Source: an uncultured Pseudomonadota bacterium (GTDB lineage: Bacteria > Pseudomonadota > Alphaproteobacteria > RF32 > CAG-239). Taken from it: a stretch of DNA of 26,084 nucleotides. The notes under the pieces were generated by a model. It saw only the letters and a list, made by a program, of their open reading frames with translations, did not search any database and was not told where the DNA came from. Position 1 is the first letter of the stretch. The number at the start of each line of letters is the position of its first letter. Location of the stretch: NCBI GenBank assembly GCA_949295395.1, contig CASFLB010000018.1:1-26084 (forward strand), in the 5' to 3' direction. Of the stretch, positions 1 through 6,971 are shown one piece after another. Made by a program: the position numbers and the translations under genes.

Positions 1-299
1 TTGATGCTCTGTGCAAACGTTTTGGTGTTGATAATACATCTCGTACGTTGCACGGTGCTTTGCTTGATGCTCAGCTTTTGGCCGAGGTTTATCTTGAACT
101 TTTAGGTGGACAAGAACCGTCTATGAGTCTTGATACGGCTCAAGCCCCTGTTCATCATGATGAGGCTGTTGATTTTTCAAAATTGAATAAAAAATTTAGA
201 GAACCTCGTAACTTTCCGCTTTCCGAAGAAGATCTTGCCGCTCATGAGGCTTTTGTCGCTGCTAAACTTGGTGGTGATGCTTCTGTTTGGAAGTCTTAG
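1..299 (+). CDS. dnaQ: DNA polymerase III epsilon subunit (3'-5' proofreading exonuclease), C-terminal part
   Basis: The gene enters from the left edge; codons are in frame from position 3 and end at a TAG at 297-299. The visible 98 codons begin DALCKRFGVDN and continue with LHGALLDAQLLAEVYLEL. This is the family's ExoIII motif, with the catalytic His and Asp in HGALLD, which closes the DEDDh exonuclease active site. The following acidic and helical tail, about 60 residues, corresponds to the segment that contacts the polymerase alpha subunit. Epsilon removes mispaired nucleotides at the replication fork. The first two ExoI/II motifs and the start lie outside the window. Its stop overlaps the stop of the convergent Smr gene. 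In alphaproteobacteria dnaQ is commonly found next to secB and the tim44-mltA-smr genes, as here, which supports the call. Confidence 0.93.
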   Translation, partial: DALCKRFGVDNTSRTLHGALLDAQLLAEVYLELLGGQEPSMSLDTAQAPVHHDEAVDFSKLNKKFREPRNFPLSEEDLAAHEAFVAAKLGGDASVWKS

Positions 300-850
300 G
301 CTTTTTTTCTTCTTAATAAAATATAAAGTGCACCGCTGCCGCCTTTGGCTTCACTCGGGTGCTTAAAAGCCATTATCATCGGTCTTAATTCTTCTGATCG
401 CAGCCAGTTGGGAACGCTTTCTTTCAAAATGCCGCGAGCAGCAAAAATGTCTTCATTTTCGTGAGGAGTTATCCCTTTTCCGGTAATAATGAGTATGCAT
501 CTTTGACCTCGGTTATAGGCTTTGATAATAAAGTCATAGACTTTGTCGTAAGCGTCTTTTTCGGTTTTGCCGTGAAGATCTAGAACCGCCTCTATTTTAT
601 ATTCTTCTCGTTTAAATTTTTTGGCCGTTTGATTATCAATACCGGCTGTTGAATCTTTTTCAAGCGGTGGGAGGTTTATTCCACTACCGGCGTAAAATGA
701 ATTTTCTTTTTCTTTGATATCTATTATTAGAGGTTGAGAATCCTCGTTACGGTCGATTTTTTTGATGGGTTTTATGTCTTTGATATAATCTTCCCAGAGG
801 TTTTCATCAGTTTTAGGCTGTTTTATTTTCAGTTTGCGGATGTTCGTCAT
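296..850 (-). CDS. Smr (MutS2 C-terminal type) domain protein
   Basis: This 184-aa protein has a polar, low-complexity N-terminal half of about 85 residues, followed by a complete Smr domain. The domain shows VLDLHGKTEKDA (LDLHG signature), an ITGKG turn, and GGSGALYILLRR near the C terminus. Smr domains are small nuclease/RNA- or branched-DNA-binding folds; the stand-alone alphaproteobacterial members have no settled role. The ATG at 850-848 has a purine-rich GAAG upstream and lies 38 nt inside the preceding gene, so translation is probably coupled. It is the last gene of the tim44-mltA operon and ends in an overlap with the convergent dnaQ stop codon. No terminator is visible between the two convergent genes. 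Family assignment is firm; the cellular function is not. Confidence 0.9.
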   Translation of the reverse strand: MTNIRKLKIKQPKTDENLWEDYIKDIKPIKKIDRNEDSQPLIIDIKEKENSFYAGSGINLPPLEKDSTAGIDNQTAKKFKREEYKIEAVLDLHGKTEKDAYDKVYDFIIKAYNRGQRCILIITGKGITPHENEDIFAARGILKESVPNWLRSEELRPMIMAFKHPSEAKGGSGALYILLRRKKA

Positions 851-1337
851 TTGAAGCTTCTTTTATGTTTTTTTCGTTATTGTTATCGGTCATTAATTCT
901 GAAAAATTTTTTACGATAAAATCTTTCCAGCTTCCGTCCGGCGATAATGTCCCAATGTTTTTGTTCTCCGTTACAACAAAAATTAGACCGCCTTTGTGCC
1001 ATAAATTTTCAAGGTTTTCATAGCGTTGGGTTATATAATTTTTTGTTCTTTCTATGAGTTTTTTATGAAGAATTTTTTTGTAATATAAACTGTATCCCAT
1101 CATGCTGGCGGAAATAAAAAATAATCCGCTTATGACCCAGCCGGTCATAATTAAAATTAAGCCTATCAGCGTTGATGCTAAAAGCGGACTGATAACTTCC
1201 CAAGGATTATATATCGGACAAGTCGGACGATTTATCTTGCTGAAGTCTAGATATAAATCAAGTTTGTTTTGTTCTAAAGCTCTCTTAAAGGCTTTATATA
1301 TCAGCTTGTCGGCTTTATTTGGTTTGTTGTTTATCAT
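813..1337 (-). CDS. Unknown protein with a central two-helix membrane hairpin
   Basis: I do not recognise this 174-aa protein. Residues about 47-66 and 67-86 form two adjacent hydrophobic stretches, rich in L, I, G and S, consistent with a membrane hairpin. The flanks are basic or polar, and the C terminus (about 150-174) is rich in N, E and K. Its ATG (1337-1335) overlaps the mltA stop as ATGA, and its 3' end overlaps the smr start by 38 nt, so it is a tightly coupled operon member. The middle segment (RYENLENLWHKGGLIFVV) looks like a soluble cytoplasmic domain. DUF3137-like membrane proteins came to mind because of the hairpin followed by a soluble domain, but the match is too vague to call. 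Position suggests a link to envelope or peptidoglycan processes, by context only. Confidence 0.8.
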   Translation of the reverse strand: MINNKPNKADKLIYKAFKRALEQNKLDLYLDFSKINRPTCPIYNPWEVISPLLASTLIGLILIMTGWVISGLFFISASMMGYSLYYKKILHKKLIERTKNYITQRYENLENLWHKGGLIFVVTENKNIGTLSPDGSWKDFIVKNFSELMTDNNNEKNIKEASNDEHPQTENKTA

Positions 1338-2521
1338 TTGTTTTGCTCTTGTTCATATCCTTTGGGAAGAAGAATGTAGTAATGGCCGTTGGAATGCATT
1401 CTTCCGGCTTTGGCTAAGACATCATCGCCGCCCGAACCCCAAAAATAATCTCCTCGGACTATTCCTTTTATAGCACTTCCGATGTCTTGAGCAACAACTA
1501 ATTTTTCTATCTGTTCATTATCCGGTCCTGTTGTTTCTAGCCAAAGCATGGCTCCTAATGGAATATAGCGTCGGTCAACAGCTAAACTTCGGCCAGCGTG
1601 AAGCGGTACCCCTTGGGCTCCAAGCGGGCCGTCGCTGTTTTCAATGATTCTGTGAAAAATATATCTGTTGTTTTCGTTATATATTTCATCGGCTTTATCT
1701 GGATTTTCTTTGAGCCATTTCTTTATATCTATCATTGAGCTTTTGCCTTTTTCAAGCAAGCCTTTGGATAAAAGAATTGAGCCTAGTCCGCGGAAAGGAT
1801 GACCATTGTTACCCGCGTACCCAATCCGAAGTTTTTCCCCATTGTCAAGCCAGGCTACCGCTGAACCTTGTATTTGCATGATGTTGACGTCAATATTGCA
1901 ATCTCCCCATAGAATGACAGGAGCTTTCATGACTTTTTGTTTGATTTCTTTTCTTGTGTAATAGGGAATGAGTTTTTGACCTTCCACACGGCCAACGAAT
2001 TTTTTTGAATCCGCGTTTGGGTCAAAGTCTTTGATATTAAATTCAATTAAGTCAAAAGGTTTGCCGTAAATCGGGTATTTATATTTCTCGGATTTTTGGC
2101 GTGAGGCTCTGATAGCGGCTTCATAATAAGAGGTGAATTTTCCTTCAGGATTGCCTTTGTCCGTTACTAAATATGGGGTAAAATTTTGCTCGGCAAATTG
2201 GCGAAATTCTTCCGTTGTTTGCGGACGTTTGCTCAAATAATCAAGGCAGATTTTTTGATAGGTTTTGGTTGGAATTTGTATCTTGGCGTTTGATAAATAT
2301 TCGTTCTTTTCTTTTAATATTTTTTCACAAGATAAGGCGAATCCGCTGATGACTTCCGATAGATTATCGGCTTTCCAGTTTTTGAGATTGCGGAAGTCCT
2401 TTTTGACCAAAACAATTTGTGTGTCTTCTTCTTTTTTCGGAGAGGACGGTTGTTCTTGTGGACGGTCGCAGCTCGTTATGATAAAACTGAAAGCGAGTAT
2501 GGATATTAAGGTCTTTTTCAT
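1334..2521 (-). CDS. mltA: Membrane-bound lytic murein transglycosylase A (lipoprotein)
   Basis: MltA cleaves the MurNAc-GlcNAc bond of peptidoglycan to give 1,6-anhydro ends. The chosen start (ATG at 2521-2519) gives a lipoprotein signal, MKKTLISILAFSFIITSC, with lipobox ITSC, so the mature protein should be a lipidated periplasmic enzyme. This start also overlaps the tim44 stop as ATGA. A longer in-frame TTG start at 2545 would add eight residues ahead of the signal and is less likely. The MltA barrel core is visible in GKFTSYYEA and in LRIGYAGNNGHPFRGLG. The C-terminal 3D domain (about residues 343-385) carries the three aspartates in QDIGSAIKG, RGDYFWG and GGDD, then AGRMHSNG and ILLP. 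The first of these aligns with the catalytic Asp of the family. Length (395 aa) is normal. It overlaps the next gene by 4 nt. Confidence 0.95.
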   Translation of the reverse strand: MKKTLISILAFSFIITSCDRPQEQPSSPKKEEDTQIVLVKKDFRNLKNWKADNLSEVISGFALSCEKILKEKNEYLSNAKIQIPTKTYQKICLDYLSKRPQTTEEFRQFAEQNFTPYLVTDKGNPEGKFTSYYEAAIRASRQKSEKYKYPIYGKPFDLIEFNIKDFDPNADSKKFVGRVEGQKLIPYYTRKEIKQKVMKAPVILWGDCNIDVNIMQIQGSAVAWLDNGEKLRIGYAGNNGHPFRGLGSILLSKGLLEKGKSSMIDIKKWLKENPDKADEIYNENNRYIFHRIIENSDGPLGAQGVPLHAGRSLAVDRRYIPLGAMLWLETTGPDNEQIEKLVVAQDIGSAIKGIVRGDYFWGSGGDDVLAKAGRMHSNGHYYILLPKGYEQEQNK

Positions 2522-3171
2522 TTTTTGGTCGATGCTAATAGCCAATTCGGGCTGGTTGATGTTAAGGCTCGTTCAAAGGTCCAAACGTCGGTTATGTTTT
2601 GAATATATTGTTCATCGCCTTCGATAACTTCACCCTCTTTGTTACGCAGTAAATTTACTTGTTCGCTGATGAATTTGACTGTTATTTTGGCAATGTTGTT
2701 TTTTGAGATTTCGGCGTGGGTTATTTCAGCCGAATCAAAACCGATGAAATCTGTTTCCGAGGTTATGCCTTCATCGGCGCGCTTGTTTATGATTTCTTGA
2801 AATTTTTTGTAAAGCTTGCTGTTGACAAGCATTTCCAGCGTTTGCGTATCTCCTTTGGCAAATGAGGTTACAATAAGTTCAAAGGCTTTTTTGGCGCTGG
2901 TTAAAAAGCTCTCTTTATTGAAATTTGGGATTTCTTTTAAGGTTTTATCCGTGTCACTTAATTCGGCCGTTGATTCTGATGAAATAATCGGGGCGTTTGT
3001 TTGCTCTTGTTTTTCAATTTCTTTAGCGACTACCGTTAAAATTTTTGCTGCTTTTAAATCTGCTTCTTGGCGTTCTTCCATTTCTGGACGCGTTCCTAAA
3101 ACCGTTTTTAATTTTTGAAAAATTAGAACGATGACAACTAATAAAATTATGATATCTAAATATTGTGACAT
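2518..3171 (-). CDS. Tim44/TimA-like domain membrane protein
   Basis: This 217-aa protein has an N-terminal membrane anchor, MSQYLDIIILLVVIVLIFQK, directly followed by KLKTVLGTRPE, a typical start for alphaproteobacterial Tim44-like proteins. A charged linker of about 70 residues follows. The Tim44-like domain spans about 85-217 (FLTSAKKAFELIVTSFAKGD, then LLASTKK at the end). Mitochondrial Tim44 tethers the import motor to the TIM23 channel; bacterial homologues are inner-membrane proteins with a proposed but unsettled role in protein translocation or membrane quality control. It leads the operon with mltA, the two-TM protein and smr, and is divergent from secB, another protein-export gene. 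The ATG has a good ribosome-binding site (GAGGGAAGAA). Its TGA overlaps the mltA ATG. Confidence 0.9.
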   Translation of the reverse strand: MSQYLDIIILLVVIVLIFQKLKTVLGTRPEMEERQEADLKAAKILTVVAKEIEKQEQTNAPIISSESTAELSDTDKTLKEIPNFNKESFLTSAKKAFELIVTSFAKGDTQTLEMLVNSKLYKKFQEIINKRADEGITSETDFIGFDSAEITHAEISKNNIAKITVKFISEQVNLLRNKEGEVIEGDEQYIQNITDVWTFERALTSTSPNWLLASTKK

Positions 3172-3205
3172 TTCTTCCCTCGGTTAAATTTTTTCTTACC
3201 TTAAA

Positions 3206-3234
3206 TATATAGTGTTTTTTGCTTTATTTCGCAA
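3206..3234 (-). promoter_or_regulatory. Putative sigma-70 promoter of the tim44-mltA-smr operon
   Basis: Read on the minus strand, TTGCGA (3234-3229) and TATATA (3211-3206) are separated by exactly 17 bp, with the operon's first ATG about 35 nt downstream. The -10 element is strong and the -35 is fair. The stretch is very AT-rich, so chance matches are possible. It lies back to back with the secB promoter, with about 10 bp between the two -35 boxes. Confidence 0.5.
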
Positions 3235-3243
3235 TATATTTAT

Positions 3244-3272
3244 TTGACCTTAGGACTTATTTGTTATATCTT
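3244..3272 (+). promoter_or_regulatory. Putative sigma-70 promoter of secB
   Basis: TTGACC (3244-3249), a 17-bp spacer and TATCTT (3267-3272) precede secB by about 30 nt. The spacing is ideal and the -35 matches five of six consensus bases. The ribosome-binding site TTTAGGAGATTG follows just before the ATG. Confidence 0.55.
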
Positions 3273-3304
3273 TAATCAGATTATTTTTTTTAGGAGATTG
3301 TTTT

Positions 3305-3796
3305 ATGGCTAAAGATAAGAAAACCGCTAATGATAATCCTGAGATGGCTCAAGAAAATAAAACCGAAAATCAAAAAGCTTTGCCTCCGATTATTGTTAAT
3401 AATCAATATATTCGCGACTTTTCTCTTGAGATTCCTCATGCTCCCGAGATTTTTAGAAAAATGACACAGGCTCCGAGTGTTCAGGTTAATATTGATGTTA
3501 ATGCCAAATATATGCATGACAACTTTTTTAATGTCGAGTTGTCCGTTACGATGGATGGTGATATTGCTGAAGAAAAATTGTTTATTTTAGAGTTGCATTA
3601 TGCTTCGGTTGTTACCCTTAATGTTCCTCAAGAACATGTTGAGCCGGTTTTGATGGTTGAAATTCCTAGATTGCTCTTTCCTTATGTTCGTAATATTGTT
3701 TCGCAGTCTTTGTCTGACGGTGGGTTGCCTCCGTTCTTGCTTAATCCGGTGGATTTTGTGGCAATGTATCAAAACAGAAAAAAAGCAAATGCTTAA
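3305..3796 (+). CDS. secB: Protein-export chaperone SecB
   Basis: SecB is a tetrameric cytosolic chaperone that keeps preproteins unfolded and delivers them to SecA. The 163-aa protein has a polar N-terminal tail of about 30 residues, then the conserved core. The core includes QYIRDFSLEIPHAPEIF, the VNIDVNA strand, FNVELSVTMDG, the acidic FILELHYASVV segment, and the highly conserved block LLFPYVRNIVSQSLSDGG followed by LPPFLLNPVDFVAMY. These are diagnostic for SecB, and the length is normal. The start is supported by AGGAG about 8 nt upstream. It is a single-gene unit with its own promoter and a strong terminator. The flanking dnaQ and tim44 genes match its usual alphaproteobacterial neighbourhood. 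Confidence 0.97.
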   Translation: MAKDKKTANDNPEMAQENKTENQKALPPIIVNNQYIRDFSLEIPHAPEIFRKMTQAPSVQVNIDVNAKYMHDNFFNVELSVTMDGDIAEEKLFILELHYASVVTLNVPQEHVEPVLMVEIPRLLFPYVRNIVSQSLSDGGLPPFLLNPVDFVAMYQNRKKANA

Positions 3797-3802
3797 ATTT
3801 TT

Positions 3803-3829
3803 AACCCGCTTAAAAAGGCGGGTTTTTTT
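3803..3829 (+). terminator. Rho-independent terminator of secB
   Basis: Inverted arms AACCCGC (3803-3809) and GCGGGTT (3818-3824), with an 8-nt A-rich loop, are followed by a run of T. The T run abuts the stop codon of the convergent xerD gene, so the hairpin sits exactly between the two genes. In the minus direction the downstream tract is a weaker terminator. Confidence 0.9.
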
Positions 3830-4733
3830 AGGACTTTTTTTGATGAAGCGGGTGGTGCGCTTTGACCAGTTCTATTAGGCGTTCGTTTGCGACATGAGTA
3901 TAAATTTCGGTTGTGCCGATGCTCGCATGACCAAGCATTTTTTGTACCGAACGCAGGTCGGCGCCATGGTTAAGCAAATGAGTGGCAAAGGAGTGTCTTA
4001 AAACGTGTGGTGTTACCTTTTGTGGCGATATGCCGCTCAAAACCGCCAGTTGCTTCAAATCTTCGTAAAACGCATTTCGGGTGAAATGTCCACTGGCGGA
4101 AGAGGATGGAAAAAGCCATTGTGATTTGCGTCCTTTGGGAAGATAATTGTCTCGGATAGATGTGTAGTCATGCATGGCGCTGATGGCCGAATCGGCTATC
4201 GGAATAAGGCGTTCTTTACTGCCTTTGCCTTTGATTAAAATTTGTTTTTTATCGTAATTAATGCAATTTTCCGGTAAGCTGACGAGCTCAGATACGCGCA
4301 AGCCGCAGGCATACATTAGTGTTAGCATTACATAAATTCGTTGCCATTTTTCTTCTGGTCTGTTTTCGGCCGTTTTAAGAAGTTTTTTGATTTCTTCAGC
4401 CGTTAAATAATGGGGTAGGGCGCGCTCGGGTTTTGGGCCTTTTATATGTGCTGTCGGAATTGTTTTGATTTCTTTTTCCGTATATAAAAAACGGAAATAT
4501 TCCCTTACGGCCGAAAGCTTGCGGTTGACCGTGCGTGTGGCTCGTCCGGCTTTTTTTAAGGCTTGAAGATAGTTTGATATATCTTCTTTATCGATATCTT
4601 GGGGATTTTGTTTTTTGATAAAGCTCCAAAATTCTTTGATGTCGCGGCGGTAGGCTTCAATCGTATTTTCTGATGATCCGCGTTCGGCGGTCATCATTTC
4701 AAGAAAGTCTTCAAGCTCGTAAGGTGTTGCCAT
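3828..4733 (-). CDS. xerD: Site-specific tyrosine recombinase XerD
   Basis: XerD, with XerC, resolves chromosome dimers at dif during division, activated by the FtsK gamma domain; ftsK lies 14 kb away in this window. The 301-aa protein has a complete N-terminal SAM-like core-binding domain (about 5-90: ENTIEAYRRDI and AVREYFRFLY) and a C-terminal catalytic domain. All catalytic residues are visible: R146 in CGLRVSEL, K170 in KGKGSKER, H243 and R246 in HVLRHSFATHLL, H269 in LGHASIGTT, and nucleophile Y278 in EIYTHV. XerD rather than XerC is chosen from the overall block pattern and the usual aroK neighbourhood; a phage integrase is unlikely given the length and setting. Its ATG directly abuts the stop of the 49-aa membrane-protein gene, so it is probably translated from the same mRNA. 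Its stop touches the secB terminator. Confidence 0.93.
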   Translation of the reverse strand: MATPYELEDFLEMMTAERGSSENTIEAYRRDIKEFWSFIKKQNPQDIDKEDISNYLQALKKAGRATRTVNRKLSAVREYFRFLYTEKEIKTIPTAHIKGPKPERALPHYLTAEEIKKLLKTAENRPEEKWQRIYVMLTLMYACGLRVSELVSLPENCINYDKKQILIKGKGSKERLIPIADSAISAMHDYTSIRDNYLPKGRKSQWLFPSSSASGHFTRNAFYEDLKQLAVLSGISPQKVTPHVLRHSFATHLLNHGADLRSVQKMLGHASIGTTEIYTHVANERLIELVKAHHPLHQKKS

Positions 4734-4883
4734 TTATTTTTCTAAAAAGCTGTTGGGTATGGGTTGTTCAACTTGTTCTTGTTTTACCGGTACTTCATAA
4801 AATGCAATAAATGCGAATCCGGCTAGGACAACTAAAGCAATCAGATAAAATAAAATGTTTGAATTTGATTTTTGATTTCTCAT
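4734..4883 (-). CDS. Small single-pass membrane protein, 49 aa
   Basis: A short frame on the minus strand from ATG (4883-4881) to TAA (4736-4734). It has a strong ribosome-binding site, AAGGAAAG, 3 nt before the ATG. The protein starts MRNQKSNSN, then has one hydrophobic segment (ILFYLIALVVLAGFAFIAFY, about residues 10-29), and ends with a polar tail containing VKQEQVEQ. Positive residues before the helix predict the N terminus inside. The stop is immediately followed by the xerD ATG with no gap, which strongly suggests a real, translationally coupled gene. I know of no function. No cleavage site or lipobox is seen, so an anchored small protein is more likely than a secreted one. Confidence 0.8.
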   Translation of the reverse strand: MRNQKSNSNILFYLIALVVLAGFAFIAFYEVPVKQEQVEQPIPNSFLEK

Positions 4884-4908
4884 GTTCTTTCCTTAAAAAA
4901 ATTATTGA

Positions 4909-4937
4909 TTAACGCTCTTATATAAACTATTTATAAT
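4909..4937 (+). promoter_or_regulatory. Putative promoter of aroK
   Basis: TATAAT (4932-4937), a perfect -10 element, is preceded at 17 bp by TTAACG (4909-4914), a weak -35. The aroK ATG is about 40 nt downstream. The intergenic region is extremely AT-rich and must also hold the divergent promoter for the small membrane protein and xerD, which I could not place. Confidence 0.45.
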
Positions 4938-4976
4938 TATAACTTTAATATCTGTTTAAATTTTTTAGAAGTTGAA

Positions 4977-5510
4977 ATGAAAAATATTAATAAAATAATT
5001 TTATTGGTCGGTTTGATGGGGAGTGGTAAAACCAGTGTCGGTAAACGCCTTGCCCGTAAGCTTGATCTGCCTTTTGTTGATGGTGATCAGGAGATTGAAA
5101 AAGCAGCCGGTTTGTCCTTGATTGATGTGTTAAAATGTTTTGGACAAGAAGAGTATCGTGCCGGCGAGGCCAGAGTTATGAAGCGTTTGTTGCAGGGAAG
5201 TCCTTGCGTTTTGGCTTCCGGCGGCGGTTCTTTTGTGGCTGAACAAACACGAAAACTTGCTAAGGAACATGCTATTACTATTTGGCTTAAGGCTGATGTG
5301 GATATTCTATATAATCGTACAGCCGGTCGTAAACATCGTCCTTTTTTGGAAGGAAATGATGCTCATTTGAAAAACAAGCTTGAAGAATATATTCAAGAAG
5401 AATATCCGTTTTATTCTCAAGCCGATATTGTGGTTGAGACCAAAGAAGAAGCGGTTGATAATACCGTCAGCCGTGTGGTCGAGGCCATAAATGGGTTTTT
5501 GAAAAATTAA
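4977..5510 (+). CDS. aroK: Shikimate kinase
   Basis: Shikimate kinase phosphorylates shikimate at the 3-hydroxyl with ATP, the fifth step of the chorismate pathway. The 177-aa protein has the P-loop GLMGSGKTS (about 12-20) and the substrate-binding aspartates in FVDGDQEIE (35 and 37). It also has Arg61 in EEYRAGEARV, the GGG turn (82-84) in LASGGGSFV, and the lid arginine in RPFLEG (121). These match the active-site set of the family and the length is normal. The start has only a weak purine-rich stretch upstream (AGAAG). In most alphaproteobacteria aroB follows aroK directly; here a strong terminator follows instead. The divergent xerD and its small partner keep the usual xerD-aroK arrangement. 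Confidence 0.95.
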   Translation: MKNINKIILLVGLMGSGKTSVGKRLARKLDLPFVDGDQEIEKAAGLSLIDVLKCFGQEEYRAGEARVMKRLLQGSPCVLASGGGSFVAEQTRKLAKEHAITIWLKADVDILYNRTAGRKHRPFLEGNDAHLKNKLEEYIQEEYPFYSQADIVVETKEEAVDNTVSRVVEAINGFLKN

Positions 5511-5512
5511 GT

Positions 5513-5546
5513 AAAAAAACGGCTCTTTTTAGGAGCCGTTTTTTTT
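5513..5546. terminator. Bidirectional terminator between aroK and the ADP-dependent kinase gene
   Basis: A near-perfect hairpin: A7 then CGGCTC (5520-5525), a seven-nt loop, GAGCCG (5533-5538), then T8. The A and T runs make it work in both directions, which fits two convergent genes ending at 5510 and 5560. Confidence 0.92.
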
Positions 5547-5559
5547 CTGATAATAACTA

Positions 5560-6957
5560 CTATCTTGCGCCAACAAGTGAAATTGATGAAATGGTGTCGC
5601 CCATGCCGACCAATGTTACCGGTTTTTCTACCAAAATTGTCGGTATGGCTATGATGTCAAAGCCATCAAATTTCGCAATGCCGTGGCTTAACAGTTCAGG
5701 CTTTTTAATATGTTCTGACAGGTCGCGCAACTCATTTAAGCCGACATCTGATACTTCTTGTCCTTGTGCCCAAAGAAGGTTCTTTTCTTCATTAATGTTT
5801 CCGGTTCCGGCCTTTCCGGCTGCAACCGTTGCGGCTAACATCATGCCTCTTAAGTTTTCTTCAGGTTTGACCTTATAACCTTTGTCTTGAATTGTGATGT
5901 ACAAGCCAAACATATGCAACTGAATGCGTGGCGTTTTGATATGCTTTTTGATGTTTAAGATTGCTTCAAACATGTTGACGCTATGCGTGTCTTTATTGCA
6001 TTTTTCGGCCAAGTCTTCATGACCGGTTACTTCAAGAATGTCAATTGCTTCTCGTTCATTAACACCAACCGAATCGACTATCGGAGCTATTTTTTTAATA
6101 ATAGCTTTTCTAACTGCAATGTCTTGGGTTGAAGCAATTTCTAAGTGAATTAAATCACCATTGTCTTTCCAGCCTTTGATAATTGGAAGAGCATCATCTT
6201 GTAATTTTACGCCGTTGTTTTTTTCGGTTAGGGCATGGAAACCTGATAAAACAACATAATCAATTTTTTTCTTGGCCATGTTATTTACGAAATGCTCGTC
6301 CATAACCAGATGTAAATTCAAAGGGTCATAGGTGGCAATAAAGCGGTTTGACTTCGGGCAGGTGAAGCTCTTACCATCAAGCTCAACACTGTCGTTTTTA
6401 TCAAATTCGAGAATCCAGTGAATCAACGGGATATCAACTTCACGATTAATCCCATAAGCCGGTTTTTCTTTGCCTTCATGGTCAAAAGACATTAGATTTT
6501 CTCTTTTTAGAAATTGCTCAGCCTGAAGTTTGGGCAATGAGTTGGTATGAGCATAAACTTTTTGAACACCGGTTACGGCTAAAGCATTTGCCACAATGCC
6601 GCCTTGTCCACCCATTTGTAGACGGTCATAACCTAAGTTTTCAACCATCCAGTCATAAACTAAGGTGTCTTCGGTTAGCCATTCTTCGGCAATACCGTTT
6701 TTGAAACATTTGAACAAGCCTTTCAAAACATCTGAGGGTTGTTCTAGCTTGGTTTGTTTGATGTCTTCAAGTTCTTTTAAGCCTAGTCCAAGTTGTTTAG
6801 CCAGTTCGGCAATTCTTTTGCCACTGACTTTTAAGACCGCGTCTATATTTGTATTAAATGAGGTGGCAACTGAAGAAACTTCTTTCATTCTTTTTAATGT
6901 TTCCGGCACGGTTGAAAAATTTTTGAGCCAGATTTTTTTTAATTCTTGATTTTCCAT
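5560..6957 (-). CDS. ADP-dependent glucokinase/phosphofructokinase family sugar kinase
   Basis: This 465-aa protein belongs to the ADP-specific sugar kinase family, best known from euryarchaeal modified glycolysis and the vertebrate ADP-dependent glucokinase. Members use ADP rather than ATP to phosphorylate glucose or fructose-6-phosphate. Visible family blocks are the substrate-loop NTNIDAV near residue 35, MGGQGGIVAN, VVLSGFHAL, LIHLEIAST, DSVGVNEREA, IQLHMFGLYI and, at the C terminus, VGMGDTISS with the catalytic Asp at about 454. Length is as usual for the family. Which sugar it uses cannot be read by eye. The start has a good ribosome-binding site (AAAAGGAAAAAGAA). It lies directly downstream of the interrupted Mic60-like frame on the same strand and probably shares its transcript. 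It ends at a bidirectional terminator. Confidence 0.9.
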   Translation of the reverse strand: MENQELKKIWLKNFSTVPETLKRMKEVSSVATSFNTNIDAVLKVSGKRIAELAKQLGLGLKELEDIKQTKLEQPSDVLKGLFKCFKNGIAEEWLTEDTLVYDWMVENLGYDRLQMGGQGGIVANALAVTGVQKVYAHTNSLPKLQAEQFLKRENLMSFDHEGKEKPAYGINREVDIPLIHWILEFDKNDSVELDGKSFTCPKSNRFIATYDPLNLHLVMDEHFVNNMAKKKIDYVVLSGFHALTEKNNGVKLQDDALPIIKGWKDNGDLIHLEIASTQDIAVRKAIIKKIAPIVDSVGVNEREAIDILEVTGHEDLAEKCNKDTHSVNMFEAILNIKKHIKTPRIQLHMFGLYITIQDKGYKVKPEENLRGMMLAATVAAGKAGTGNINEEKNLLWAQGQEVSDVGLNELRDLSEHIKKPELLSHGIAKFDGFDIIAIPTILVEKPVTLVGMGDTISSISLVGAR

Positions 6958-6971
6958 TTCTTTTTCCTTTT

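Noticed and set aside
2522..2545. Longer mltA start at TTG 2545.
   Set aside because: It would put eight residues ahead of a clean lipoprotein signal and deepen the overlap with tim44; the ATG at 2521 overlaps the tim44 stop as ATGA.
3828..4733. Tyrosine recombinase as a sign of an integrated mobile element.
   Set aside because: Length, motif pattern and housekeeping neighbours fit chromosomal XerD; no tRNA, att repeats or phage genes nearby.
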